Assembly: GCA_037367405.1 (NCBI GenBank)
Contig: JAZKJV010008271.1
Coordinates: 1-64,000, forward strand
Reading direction: 5' to 3'
Source of the DNA: Ottelia alismoides
Taxonomy: Eukaryota; Streptophyta; Magnoliopsida; Alismatales; Hydrocharitaceae
Length of the DNA: 64,000 bases
Position numbers and translations under genes: made by a program. The notes beneath the pieces are model-generated. The model was not told where the DNA came from. It ran no database searches and saw only the letters and a list, made by a program, of their open reading frames with translations. This document shows, in pieces, positions 24,807 through 36,495 of this stretch. Numbering within the stretch: the first letter of the stretch is position 1; each line of letters opens with the position of its first letter.

Positions 24807-27190
24807 TCAGAACCTGAGGACGATCGCGATCATCAGTGCCATGGAGAGGATGCAATTCCTTGCCAATTCCATTATGGGTAAGCCACCGTCGCTCCCGTCA
24901 GGAGAGAAGCCGGAGGGACCGAGACCGATCATGGAAGGTGGAGTGAGGTTGGAGGACGATCCCGGAGTCCCTATACCCGGTGTCCCCATGCCTGTACCAG
25001 ATCCTGTTCCTGCAGCACTGCAATGTGGAATTGGAGCTTGGAATGAGCTGTGTTTCACATATTAGATGTTTGTTTTGTAGAGAATGTGTGAAAAAAAGGC
25101 AATATCTGATGCAAGAATTCACACTGCATGCGAACTACTGCTCTATTCTTCAGTCAACTGAAGCTGCATTTGATTCTGAGTGACGTTTACTAATGTTGTC
25201 AAATGCCAAAGGACTCAAAGAGACTCAAAGAGAGAAAAGGAAGTTCAGCACATGTGCAACCAACCACGGCAACAATACGACCAAATTAGGTATCCAGTAC
25301 ACCCAAATTTGGGTCATTTAAAATTGAAGCATGCACTACTTATGCGCATGTCAAAAATATTTTAGAACATCAGGATTTGTTCATATATCACCAAAGATTA
25401 ACAACAGGCAGAGGAACGGCCTGAAGGCATATGAATCCAAGCAAAAGCCAGTCAGGAAAAGGTCTGGAGAATAATGGAATCTATACCTAACTGCAAACAA
25501 TCACCAGGGAGGCTATTCCTTTGTGCACAATCTTATTACCCATATTGTATCTAACAACTACTAATAAAAACTTCAAGAATTACATAGAAATTGACGGGAC
25601 ACGGGCAACAGGCTGCGCCGCCAATCCCTTTTGAATGGCAAATCCAATCCTTCGAAATACAACATTCGTAGACAAGTAATAGATTGTTCAAAATTGAGAA
25701 CATGTCCAATGAGAAGGTCAAGTAATTATAGTAACAAATGGGACACTGGTTGTCATTTTTTACCAGTAGAATAGTGGGAGAAGGTGAAAATGGTGAAACT
25801 GCTCTCCAAACAAAACCATTCAATTTTGGAGAAGTTGAGAACAAAAAATCTAAAACAAAAAACAGAAGTTCCAAAAGGAGTTCTCATGGAAATCCAGAAC
25901 TTTCCAAATAAAAACAATGTCAGATTAAGTAGCATAACAGTAGAAGAAGGGAGCATTTAAAGCTCTGTTTTGCCCAACAAATATTCCCAAAATGTGATTT
26001 TTTTTAACCTTGTAAAACTTGGATTTGAGACAGGAGGTTTTCAGAACGTGAGTGGAACAGGGCAATCCATAACACTGACGGAGACGTATCAAAAAAGCTA
26101 AAAGACGGTAAATAAAATGTAGTAAATAGTGGCATTTGATCACTGAGGTCAGAAGTTCACCTGGCACTTGCAGGAAAAGAACAGGAACCATAGCCTGCAG
26201 AATACCAACAAATAATAAGCAAAAATCCTACTTTTATTGGTTTTTCTACAAGAAACCTTTAAGCGTGGAGGATGGCGATTACTTGGGTCAGTGTTGGCGA
26301 GGGTTGCAGTGCCAGAGAAATCACAGGTGGCTCCGGTGCTTTGCTTCCTCTGGTAGTAGCTGTTGGCAGCATAAGAGCAATGGGATCTCACTGTGTTTGG
26401 ATCATAACATGCCCCGCCCTGGTGGATTGGGTTGCAATCAGCTCCAGCTCCACAAGCATAATCCAGTGTCTTCTGGAGAGCTGCGTCACCCACATCAGAC
26501 CTGCACACACACCAGGATGCATCTTCCAAGAAGATAGTAAAATGTCAGCACACATCTCCAAAAAAGTAAACCAAAACAAAATCTATGTTTATGAGATGAA
26601 AAAAACAAACGGAAAAGGGGCATTTTTTTCTTGTAGAAAGATGTGATCAAGAGCTCAGGGTCACTTTCTGTTAGCTAAAAAGAGGATTAAAAAATATGGA
26701 TTGATGATGTGCTTTGGTCAAGTAACCCTTTAAATCATATCAGGAAGAGAACTACACTTTTTGGATAACCGACAAAATATAATTTCCAGAAGGAACCAAA
26801 AACACAAAAAATGGAGGGTTAATTTGCACCATTGGAACTTAGAACCGCCATCATCCCCAAAAAGGAGCCAATGTGTGGGAGATGGGATTAAGTCATGAAA
26901 TCTATAGAAGATGGCCAAACCAAAGTAACCATTTCAATCATACAAGGAAAAAGGAACAAGAAGAGGAAAACCAACAAAATATATTTCTAGAAGGAGCACA
27001 AAACACACACAAAAATGGTGGTTTGAATCATATGAAGGAGCTAATGTCAGGAAAAGGTGAAGACTCACACAAAAGCTTGGAGCTTTGCAGCTCCCAAGAA
27101 CAGCAGAATGATGGAGGTGTGGAGGGTTTGAGGCTCACCTGAAATCCTAACAAAGGCCAAGATCATAACAAAGAGAGCAAGAACAGCCAT
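24807..27190 (-). CDS. X8-domain GPI-anchored protein, plasmodesmata callose-binding (PDCB) family
   Basis: Four minus-strand exons: 27190-27139, 26522-26283, 26194-26161 and 25017-24807, 537 nt in all (178 residues plus TGA). Every junction is GT-AG and the phases agree (1, 1, 2). Exon 1 gives a signal peptide, MAVLALFVMILAFVRIS. Residues 19-102 form an X8 domain with WCVC, YAC, DC, AC, HC and GSC cysteines, including GGACYDPNTVRSHCSYAAN and CDFSGTATLANTDPSYG. A Gly/Ser/Thr/Pro-rich linker (about 105-155) follows, then a hydrophobic tail (about 162-178), as in GPI-anchored proteins. Known members of the family bind beta-1,3-glucan (callose) at plasmodesmata. The role here is inferred from the family. 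The third intron is 1143 bp. The gene is intact; a glucan endo-1,3-beta-glucosidase-like name would describe the same architecture without the catalytic domain. Confidence 0.9.
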
Positions 27191-27660
27191 GATTGTGGGC
27201 GATTGGGACCTTTTTGGTGATTTCGTGAGGAGCTTCTGGTTGGTGGTTTGTGTGTGTCAAGGACCGGTGAGGAGGAGAAAGATTGGGGAGGGGGAGGGGA
27301 GATCTGAGGTAATCTAATCACAGCTGAGCTGAGGTGGTAGTGACGGAGGTGGCTGCTGCAGGGTTTTTAGCTTGAGGGGTCTGAGATATAGTACATTTAT
27401 TTTAATGCCCTGATCACAGACGCTCATGGTGTGCTGCCCACAGCACTATTCTTTCTTTTGTCCTTTTGCTGGGGTGTTAGGATGTGAGGAGAGATATGTT
27501 TGGTTTATAAAAAGCCCCCTTAGATTTTGGTTATTGTCATCTTGGTATGGAAATATATATTTTATGGGTGGGCACTTACTCTTGAGAGGTGGAGTTATAC
27601 CTACAAAGAGATGGGAGATGGGAGGAAAAGGCTACCCAAAGTGTTTAATCGTCACTATCA
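27191..27660 (-). promoter_or_regulatory. Promoter and 5' leader of the PDCB-like gene
   Basis: On the minus strand a weak TATA-like ACTATATCTC lies near 27383-27392, about 195 bp upstream of the ATG. It is followed by a CT-rich leader (about 27240-27305) typical of plant 5' untranslated regions. Start of transcription not determined. Confidence 0.45.
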
Positions 27661-27661
27661 A

Positions 27662-28070
27662 TAGGAATAAGTGATGGGTCATGTCGCTGTGAGGACGTCG
27701 TGAATATAAGTGAAAGAGCCCCAATTCCAAATATAGTCTCACATCTAAACTCGCAAAACGTGAGAGTGGGTTAAAAGTGGTAGAGATGACTACTACTTGA
27801 CAACCTCAGCTTAAGTATTTTAGGTGGTTGTCAACGGATCCATTGGGGTACAAATCCAACCAATTGTCAGGGTCAGTTTTCATCGTTAACGGGCTGGAGA
27901 CCTAAGCATGCGATGTTGCAAATGATATCAAAGCAAGTTCCCTTTGATAGTCGAAATGACTAACCGAAGGGACCTAAGCAGGAAGAGTGCAGCCTTCAGT
28001 GTCACTGGGAATAAGTGATGGATCATGTCACAATGTGGACATTGTGAATATAAGTTGAGGATGTTGTAAC
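27662..28070 (+). mobile_element. LTR-retrotransposon debris with terminal direct repeat
   Basis: A 45-50-bp phrase starting GGAATAAGTGATGG occurs near 27663 and again near 28009. Between them lie GTTAACGGGCTGGAGACC and a primer-binding-like ATGATATCAAAGCAAG (27925-27940), features of dispersed LTR/leader fragments in plants. No coding part remains. Confidence 0.4.
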
Positions 28071-30182
28071 ACCCCAACCCCCAAACATAGAGAAAGTCTT
28101 AATTTAGTGTGAACTATAGGAATTTGTGGGAAGAGTGGATATTATGACTTTTTTATTTAACAAAGACTTTTATACCATGAGCCCCGGGATTTTGTCCATT
28201 TACACTCAAGGTTTTAAGAAATGAAAAGCGGAACGAGATAGTTTCCCTAGAATTGAGGTATAGCATAGCCTTAAGACGGTCGAGGTGTATGCCTCATTAT
28301 TTTCTTAGAAGACATGCATTTGGTCAAAGATATTATATTAATACTAAGAAAAACATGCTATAATCTTTTGTGATTCCATTTTCCATTGGTATTTCTAAAA
28401 CTTCAAGCATAAAAAGGCATCGTAGAAGATGCATGTTAACAGTGTAAAATCATGTAACCATAAAAATGGACAAATTCATGTTAATAAGTTGTTATTTATG
28501 CTAAATGAAGGGAAAGCAATCATGTTTATTAAATATAAATAATATAATACCTAGGAAGCATAAAATATGCATTCATGTTAATATGTTGCCATTTCTGTTA
28601 AATATATTAAGAAATAGCACAAAATAATGATTTCCCTTGAAGTTGTTGAAATTGCAAAAAAAAGGTGAATTTTCTAAAATAAAATAAAAATGTGTATGCT
28701 ACAAGTTTATTTACTATAACGAAGGGGCGAGCAACCATGGTGAAAGAAATAAGGGTAGGAATCAAAGCTTCAAATCTTCAAGAGAGTTTTGCAAGAGGAG
28801 AGGACAACAATCGACGATGTTGAGCGTTATTTACAGGTCTAACAAGGGCAAGGGTAGGCAAAGGTAGATGCTTAACATTTGTAGGACTCATGAATTAGAT
28901 GCCAGAGGTGAAAAAGGGCATGAGAGCATATGAGATGCATGTGGTACCATATATGTGCCTTTGCATACTAAATGCGGGCCTCACCTCGCCTTCCTTTGCC
29001 TCACCTATGCCTCGACCTAATGAGAAGCATGCCTTGCCAGAAACCTATGAGGCCCTCGCCTTAATGCATCATTCCTCCACCTCGCCTTGCCTCAATCGCT
29101 TTTGCACCTCGATGAATGCTTTTTTATTCCATGTTTATATTGTAACCCTATAATCGTTGTAATTACTTCATGGTCCTTGTACCTTACTATTGAAATGAAT
29201 AAAATGTCTTAAATATGCAGTATCTCTATCAAGCCAAATAAGCCGAACCGAGTCGAGCTTGATTCAAGCTCAATACTGAGTTCTAAACATGAGCTTGAGC
29301 TTGTTAGAGGTCAAATGAGTCTGATCGAGCTTATTAAGGAGCCAACTTTGAATTTGAGCTAGTGAGTTTTAAGTAAACTCAAGAGGAGTTAATGGATATG
29401 ATAAAAAATTAAAACAATAATATTTAGTTTCATTTTAAAAATGGGAATTTTACGTAAACATTATGTAAACTTCCAGTTTTACGGTGATGTAAACTTTGCA
29501 TTGGTAAAGTTTACATCTGTAAAACAAAATACTTTCCTGTGGTATTTTTGCTCATATGAAGTTTACAGCGATATCGGTATAAAATTGCAAAGTTTACACG
29601 GATATTTAGGTTTAAAAAAATCCAATAATATCGTAGATAGTGGACGGTGGAATGAGTGAGCCCAACCATGAACCGGCATTTTCTCTTCAGGGAATCTTAG
29701 TCTTTCTACACCAGAGAAATCCAGTTGACGTCTGCATGTGGGTCCATAATGGCTGGCAAATGGAAATTGTCCTCAAGTTCCATTAATTCTAGAATGGCCC
29801 ATAGCCGTCCATTTTGACGTGCATGACTTTTTTTTTCTTACATAGGTAATATTTCAATTTCCATCTTGTAAACATTGCTCTCTCTTTCTCTGGTAAGCAT
29901 GACTCTCAAAAAAGTGACAAATGAGCATGGTCCTGGCAATTGGCATTTACGAGATTAAGGTGAGACTATAAGATAAAAATCACCGAGTTAGATCATTGGG
30001 AAAAAAATAACATCATGCCGGAATAAAAACATCTTGTGCAACATTAGTGATGGTCTTCGATAGCGTGCTAGGGCTGTCACCAACCCGACGGGCATTCCTT
30101 TCTTTCCATAGATGCCAAACAACTGTCTCAAGAGTCTTCCTCGATATCTTCCACTCCGGTGTGGAGGGCGGGAGATTGACTC
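28071..30182. other. Intergenic; no gene seen
   Basis: AT-rich DNA without a supportable gene. Around 29230-29380 there are several GAGCTTGA/TCGAGCTT words like those in the hAT MITE at 53966, probably a diverged fragment. An ORF at 29441-29659 is rich in a repeated GTTTACA/GTAAACTT word and has no known domain. Confidence 0.4.
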
Positions 30183-30185
30183 TAA

Positions 30186-30432
30186 GGGCCCGTTCGGTAG
30201 GAGAATAAGCAGGAATAAGGATGGGGAATAAGGGGAATAAGGGTCTATTCTCCGTTCGGCTGGAGGATAAGAATAAGGAGAATAAGGTGAAATAAAGGTA
30301 GGTAAGGTGGGATAAAGATAGGAATAAGAGTGAAATAAGATGGAATAATGGGGAATAGTCGTACCACGGGGAAGCGTGTTGGGGGCTTATTCCACTTATT
30401 CCATTCCTCCTTATACCCCAAACGAACAGGGC
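30186..30432. mobile_element. Tourist-like MITE, copy 2 (array member 1)
   Basis: 247 bp, related to copies at 108 and 31181. Left flank TAA (30183-30185); right flank CAA (30433-30435), one base off. TIRs begin GGGCCCGTTCGG and GCCCTGTTCGTTTGGGG. Confidence 0.8.
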
Positions 30433-30435
30433 CAA

Positions 30436-30822
30436 GGGTGTGTTTGGATGTAGGTTTAGGTGGGTTAAACTGGTTGAAGGTAACCTATTTTTGAGTTTTA
30501 GTGTTTGGATAGATGGTTAAACTGTGGGTGGGTTAGAAGTGGGTTTATTGTGATATGATTGTATTGAAGTTTGAAAAAGTGAATAGTTATTATGATGTGA
30601 TTGTATTGGAGTTTAGAAAAGTGAGTAGAAGTGGAGTAGTTTATAATTTTTATATGATATGATGGTATAGTATATTATTTTTTGATGGAATTGATGATGG
30701 AGAATTGATTTATTTAATTTTTTTAATAAGATAAAAAGTGGGACCCGCGTGGAGAGAGAAAATATGGGGTAGGAGAGTTAAGCCACCCTTGGGGTGGTTT
30801 AACCTTATACCCGAACAGGGTC
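30436..30822. mobile_element. Tourist-like MITE, second family (array member 2)
   Basis: 387 bp starting GGGTGTGTTTGGATG and ending CCGAACAGGGTC, followed by TAA (30823-30825). Clearly homologous to 30826-31177 in the same orientation, with shared GGTTAAACTGGTTG and AGAAGTGGGTTTATTGTGAT phrases. Confidence 0.8.
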
Positions 30823-30825
30823 TAA

Positions 30826-31177
30826 GGGTGTGTTTGGATGTGGGTTTAGGTAGGTTAAACTGGTTGCAGGTAACCTATTTTTGAGTTTTGGTGTTTGGAT
30901 AGAGGGTTAAACTGGGGTAGGTTAGAAGTGGGTTTATTGTGATATAATTTTATTGAAGTTTGAAAAAGTGAGTAGTTAGTATGATGTGATTGTATTGGAG
31001 TTTGAAAAAGTGAGTAGAAGTGGAGTAATTTATAATTTTTACATGATATGATGGTATAATATAATACTTTTTGACGGAATAGATGGAATAAAATTAATTT
31101 ATTTAATATTTTAAAAAAGAGAAAATGCGAGACCCACTTGGAAAGAGAAAGAATGGGGCCCCTACACGAACGGCACC
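30826..31177. mobile_element. Tourist-like MITE, second family (array member 3)
   Basis: 352 bp, same family and orientation as 30436-30822, with TAA on both sides (30823-30825 and 31178-31180). Its right end has a 3' deletion or divergence relative to member 2. Confidence 0.8.
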
Positions 31178-31180
31178 TAA

Positions 31181-31437
31181 GGGCTCGTTCGGTTCGGGAA
31201 TAAGCAAGAATAAGGATTGGGAATAAGGAGAATAAGGGTCTATTCTTTGTTCGGCTGGATGATAGGAATAAGGAGAATAAGGTGAAATAAAGGTAGGTAA
31301 GGTGAGATAAAGATAGGAATAAGAGTGAAATAAGATGAAATGATGGGAAATAGTCGTATCACGGGGACCGTGTTTGGAGGAAAATGGAGGCTTATTCCCC
31401 TTATTCCACTCCCCTTATTCACTAAACGAGCAGGCCC
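31181..31437. mobile_element. Tourist-like MITE, copy 3 (array member 4)
   Basis: 257 bp starting GGGCTCGTTCGG and ending CGAGCAGGCCC, perfect TAA flanks (31178-31180 and 31438-31440). Same family as members at 108 and 30186. Confidence 0.85.
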
Positions 31438-31440
31438 TAA

Positions 31441-31904
31441 GTATTGCTCTGGTAAATTAAGAAAATTATTTATTAACCTAATATAAATGTTTGCGCTCAT
31501 TTTATCCTGTTGATGGAGTAGAAATTCGTTTATTCAACCTTCCAACATGACACGTAGGCAAACCTAGTTCCTTGAAGGCTCGTTGTTGGGCTTCTCAGTC
31601 GATGACCTCTGCCAACTCTGGAACTACGTATATGGACTAATTTGGGAAACTCTACCATATGGTACCGATCTAGCCTTTTTCTTTGATGCAATCAAAACGT
31701 ATTAATAGACGCAGATCTAGCTCTAGCTTCAGCCTGATTCATTCTGTTTCGATTAAGCCTGGTAGGTGATAGAGTTGACCTATGATTTGGAGACATTATA
31801 ACTGTATTTAGGTATGAAATGCATAACTTGATCAGTTGAGTTCACCACCCTCACCCCACCCCCCACCCCAAATCTAGAAATGCCATGCATCACATCACTT
31901 AGGG
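31441..31904. other. Intergenic; no gene seen
   Basis: Nothing recognisable apart from a C/A-rich run near 31845-31870. Confidence 0.4.
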
Positions 31905-31912
31905 CACATGAT

Positions 31913-32410
31913 TAGGGATGACGGATATGGATAAGGGTGTAGGTATTACCGTATCGTTATCCGTTTTTGAATACGAATGCGGGTGCGGATACGGATATTG
32001 ACTGATATTAAAACTATCTTACCATATCCTTAAAACACGGATACGGATGTAAAACGGATAATGATCGCATACGTGTTATGTAGAAATACTTTATAGAATT
32101 GACTTAAATATATAAGAATTGGATGGAAAACAGTTATATAAATTTACTAAATGTGTTTGTATCGTAAAAATTATACAAATATGGTAAAAGAAGGTATAGA
32201 ATTATGTTACATGGTTAAAAATAAATCTAAGTCTATATTTATATACAAAAACGGATATACAGATACGGATACAGATGTTTGCGGATATCAAAACAATATC
32301 CATATCAATATCCGTTTTTAAATGAATACGGATACGGATGTCAAAATCTGTATAAAACGGACACGATGATGAATCGAATACGGATATATTCGTAACCATT
32401 TGCATCCCTA
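31913..32410. mobile_element. hAT-type MITE rich in CGGATACGGAT words
   Basis: 498 bp with ends TAGGGATGACGG and, inverted, TAGGGATGCAAATGG, flanked by a perfect 8-bp duplication CACATGAT (31905-31912 and 32411-32418). The subterminal regions on both sides contain many GGATACGGATA words and their inverses. Non-coding. Confidence 0.85.
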
Positions 32411-32693
32411 CACATGATCCATGATATTTTGTCCATGGTTGACGCTGATCTAAAACAATGGCTAATATTTATCTCTTTTTCCACGCTACTTGTTCAAGGA
32501 CAACCGCCATTTATTTCACAATAATTGTCCCTTATTTCACATTCTAGTCAATAACAAATAAACAAGGAATGAGAATAAAATATTATATCACTTTTGGAAA
32601 CACGTTTGACTTCAACCGGATAAGTTGAACTCTAATATTTGATTTATCCTCTATAAGCTATGTGATTATTTTATTTATCCAGCGATTATTTTA

Positions 32694-34094
32694 GGGTTTT
32701 TATCAATTGTTCTCCTTCGAGATATTGTAATATCAATTATGTCCTTCCCTTTTTTGGAGTATCAGTTGTATCCCTTACTTCTTCTACAATGATCACTTGT
32801 GCCACTTGGATTAGTTGTTGTCAATCCTCATTCTAAACGATCGTTAACTTTGGGGACACAAGAGTAATTAATTGAAAAATGAAAGGTAAAAATATTTTTT
32901 TTCTTCCCTCATTCCCTTCCAAGCATGCCTCTGTCGTCGTCCCTCCCCCTCCCGACCCTCCTCCGCCATCGCCCCTCCCCTTCTCGGCCCACTCCATACT
33001 CCAGCACCTCCTCCATCGTTGCCGCCACCCCCCCTCCTCCTCGGCCTCCTCTGCCTCCACCCCCTCCTCCACAGTCCCGATCATCCTCCCCTGCCCCCTC
33101 CTCCCTAGCTCCGCCCCTGCCAGCCCCTCGTCCCCCTCCTCTGCTTCTCCTGCCCCGCACGCTCCTCCACCCTCGTGCCCTCTCCTCATCCTCTGCTTGT
33201 TTCTCCTCCCCACGCCCTCCTCCTTCACCTGTCTCCTCCCCGACACCCTCCTCCTACACCCGTTGCTTCTTCCCTGTGTCCTCCTCCTCCCTTCGTTGCT
33301 CCGCCCACTACTCCTCCCACGCGCCCCTCCTCCTCTACATGTTGTTCCTCCTCCGTGCGCTCCTCCTCCCTCACACTCTCCTCCTCCTCGACCTCCTCAA
33401 CCTCCGCCCTCTGCCCCTCAGTCCCGCTCCTCCTCCCCCACCCCCTCCTCCCTAGCCCCGCCCCTGCCAGCCCCTCCTCCTCTGAACCCCCTCATCCCCC
33501 TCCCATGTTGCTCCTGCCCTGCACACTCCTCCCCTGTGTCCCCTATTCATCCTCCGCCCATTTCTCCTCCTCGCGCCCTCCTCATTCGCCCGATGCTCCT
33601 CCTTGACACCTTCCTCCACCCGCTGCTTCTTCCGTGTGTCCTCCTCCTCCTTGTTGCTCCTCCGCACGTTGCTTCTTCCCCGTGTCGCTCCTCCCCCACG
33701 CCCCTAATCATCCTCCGTCCGTTGCTCCCCCTCCTCCTCGAGCGTCGCCAGTAAGTCACCATCCAAGAAACCCTCCTCCTCAAGCGTCGCTAGCAAGTCA
33801 CCTGCAATCAATCCTCTTGTCGGTGTTCAACTGAATTAGGGTCATGAAGGACCTGAGGGAGAGGAAGAGGGTGAAGAGGAGGAGGTGATTGGGATGTTTG
33901 GACCGTAATGTCCCTCTTAACTGCACCATAATTTTGAGAAAATCATGCTAAAGTTCAACTTATTAACGGCTAAAGTAACGGAGGGGCACAAGTGATAGAA
34001 CGACAAGAAGTTAGGGGCACAACTGATATTCCAAAAAAGGAAGGGGTATAACTAAAATTGCAATATCTCAAAGGGACACAACTGATAAAAACTC
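32694..34094. mobile_element. Non-autonomous MULE with CT-rich cargo
   Basis: TIRs of about 110-130 bp begin GGGTTTTTATCAATTG at the left and GAGTTTTTATCAGTTG, inverted, at the right, with the family hallmark of alternating ATCAGTTGTGCCCCT and GAGATATTGCAATATC blocks. Flanks ATTATTTTA and ATTATTTAT agree at 7 of 9 positions. The interior (about 32900-33830) is a C/T-rich low-complexity block. Its long Pro/Ser ORFs on the plus strand and Gly/Arg ORFs on the minus strand are composition artefacts. Confidence 0.8.
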
Positions 34095-34112
34095 ATTATT
34101 TATTTTATTTTT

Positions 34113-34354
34113 GGGATTTTTACCCAGCAGACCCTATAAACTTTGCCAATTACCTCCACGATCTTTGAAACAACATAATTCCCCCCTCGGCTCCGTAAAC
34201 TTACCAACTCTTACCACATGAACCCTGTGGTTACTCTGTTTGAAGCTCGTGAGGGTTCTTGAGGTAATTTATAGGGTCGATGGAGTAATTTCGTTATGCA
34301 AAAGGTCGTAGAGGCAATCGGCAACGTTTATAGGGTCTGCCGGGTAAAAATCTC
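34113..34354. mobile_element. MULE-derived MITE
   Basis: 242 bp with TIRs of the same family as the MULE at 22866 (GGGATTTTTACCCAGCAG at the left end), flanked by a perfect 9-bp duplication TTTATTTTT (34104-34112 and 34355-34363). Non-coding. Confidence 0.9.
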
Positions 34355-34692
34355 TTTATTTTTTAATTTCCGAACCTGATGGTTGGGTGATTAGGCTTTG
34401 CACGTGACACTGACGTGGGTATATTATTTCAAGCGTTTAAATATTTAGAGCTTAAATTTAAGCATGAAGTGGGAACTTCCTTTTGTTAAACTGGGAAGAA
34501 GACTTAGTGCGTAATTTGTAATTTCTTTTAACAATATATTCTCTACTTTGCAAATTGTCCCAATCTGGGTTGAAATTTGCAGAAAAAGTTGCAGAAGTAC
34601 ATAAATATGCATTTTCGATCCAGCGCTGTGGTCCCTTCTGGACTTCTCTGATTTCTGTTAAAGAGCACACACATGTGAGCATTAAATATAAA

Positions 34693-34944
34693 GGGAACTT
34701 TACACCACAACCCCTTCAAACTTTGCATATTATGCAACGGCTCTCGTATTCTTAATAGTTACCACGTAACCTCTGCAAACTTAAACTCTTACAAAGTTAC
34801 ACCAAGACCCTCTTGATTAACTCTTACAAAGGTCGTGGTGTAAGATAAAGTAAGTTTGCAGGGGTTAGGGGGTAAATACGAAGAATGCACATGTTGTTGC
34901 ATAATTGATTAAGTTTATGGGGATCGTGATGTGAAAATTTCAAA
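34693..34944. mobile_element. Possible MITE with long inverted ends
   Basis: The left part (AACTTTACACCACAACCCC, then ATTATGCAACGGCTCTCG) is mirrored at the right (ATCGTGATGTGAAAATTT, with TTGTTGCATAAT). Inner CTGCAAACTTA words are also inverted. Element ends and target duplication are uncertain. Confidence 0.5.
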
Positions 34945-35146
34945 AATAAAATATTCAAAAAAAATGTGGTTATTTTTTTAGATAAACATATTTGTAAATA
35001 TAACGAATATCTTTAATATTTCCATAATATTCATAAGGATAAAAGATAAGGAATAAATATGAATAAGCCAAAAGTCCACATTTTTATATGGCCAGATAGA
35101 GTGCGAGGCCAGAAGGCAAGAGAATACGTAGGTGAAGAATGCTAAC

Positions 35147-35589
35147 TAAGGATGCAAACCGATAGACATATATCTGTATCGGATTGATTATCAATATTTA
35201 TTTTATACATATTTTAACTCTTGTATTCTTGTTCGTTTTAAAATGGAGACATGTATATACCTTTAATTTTTGTAGATATTTGTTTGTATATCGACATATC
35301 CATCTTAATATAAACACAATTGTATATTTACTAACTACATGTAAAAAGATTGTATGCCTTATTTCATCATATCTCAACATATTTTGTAATGAAATAATTA
35401 CATTAAAATCCAATAAATATATAATTAAGCTAATTTTAAAGGGAGGTCTATTTTAGATAAATCCATTTCGAAGTGTACGCCCCTGTCAATATCAATATCC
35501 GTATTTGTATTAAACTTTTTAAAACAAATAATGATATAAAGGATATATATATATATATCGATATCTTTATCCAACCATTTACATCCTTA
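35147..35589. mobile_element. hAT-like MITE, degraded
   Basis: 443 bp with ends TAAGGATGCAAACC and, inverted, TAAGGATGTAAATGG, similar to the ends of the 31913 element. No matching 8-bp duplication found. Mostly AT-rich, with a (TA)n stretch near 35544. Confidence 0.55.
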
Positions 35590-36160
35590 CTTTGATGAAG
35601 ATGAAGAAGACAGGTGTATTTTTGTGATTCCACATATTTTGCAGGGGTGTCGATGTAAAAATAGCATGTTAAAGATGTAGATTTCTGGGTGTATTCTATG
35701 CAGAGATGTGTGATGTTCATTCCTTGGAGACAGTGCGAGAAGTCCCTTCCTTCTGTCCTCCAACGGTCATAAACCCATGTGACCGTTGCTAACCAAACCC
35801 GAGTGTGGTTCGCACAGAGCCGTTGCAAACCAAACCCTAGTTTTCTTGGGGGACCCTATTTCCGTCTCCCAATAATACTGGAGTGCTTACATTTGTCTTG
35901 TCCCGTTATTCAAAAAGAAAATGGAAGAAACCGGAGAAAATTTCATTTCTTCGTCTTTTTTTAAATAAAGGAAAAACAATATTTTCGTTTGCTCGTTTTT
36001 CCTTCCAAATGACAGTTTATCTCGTTACTTTCCTCAATAATACCTTTTCATTATTTCTTTAATCCCCAAGCCAGAATATTCTGAAACTAAACTCTTACTT
36101 ACGTAGACAGAAAATAGTCATGATAAACAAGATGTGTAAGTTCGATCTTCTCCCTCTCAG
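35590..36160. other. Intergenic; no gene seen
   Basis: No supportable gene. Contains AACCAAACCC-type repeated words near 35792-35835. Confidence 0.4.
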
Positions 36161-36169
36161 AAAAAAATA

Positions 36170-36442
36170 GGGATTTTATCAGTTGTGCCCCTCCGAGATA
36201 TCGCAATATCAGTTATGCCCCTATCTTTTTAGTAATATCAGTTGTGCCCCCGACTTCTTGCCAATATTTCACTTGTGCCCCTCAGAGGGGCATAACTGAT
36301 AATAATCTTTTATCAGTTATGCCCCTCTGAGGGGCACAAGTGAAATATTGCCAAGAAATCGGGGGCACAACTGATATTACCAAAAAGATAGGGGCATAAC
36401 TGATATTGCGATATCTCGGAGGGGCACAACTGATAAAAACCC
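36170..36442. mobile_element. Fold-back MULE-derived MITE, near-perfect palindrome
   Basis: 273 bp made of two arms of about 130 bp that are almost exact inverses, separated by about 10 bp (around 36300-36312). Flanked by a perfect 9-bp duplication AAAAAAATA (36161-36169 and 36443-36451). The arms belong to the same ATCAGTTGTGCCCCT family as the MULE at 32694. The high arm identity implies youth or gene conversion. Confidence 0.9.
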
Positions 36443-36495
36443 AAAAAAATATCGATGTTTTTTCATCAAACGGTTGTGTGTCGACAATACAAAAT

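Noticed and set aside
24841..26646. Plus-strand ORFs opposite the PDCB-like gene
   Set aside because: Antisense shadows of its exons; the minus-strand model has consistent phases and a complete domain.
30436..31177. Two LTRs of one element
   Set aside because: The two copies are direct repeats but each has inverted ends and TAA flanks, with only TAA between them, which fits tandem MITEs and not an LTR pair.
32879..33834. Long Pro/Ser-rich plus-strand ORFs (up to 291 codons) and Gly/Arg-rich minus-strand ORFs
   Set aside because: All overlap in several frames on a C/T-rich repeat inside MULE TIRs; open frames follow from base composition, and no domain is visible.
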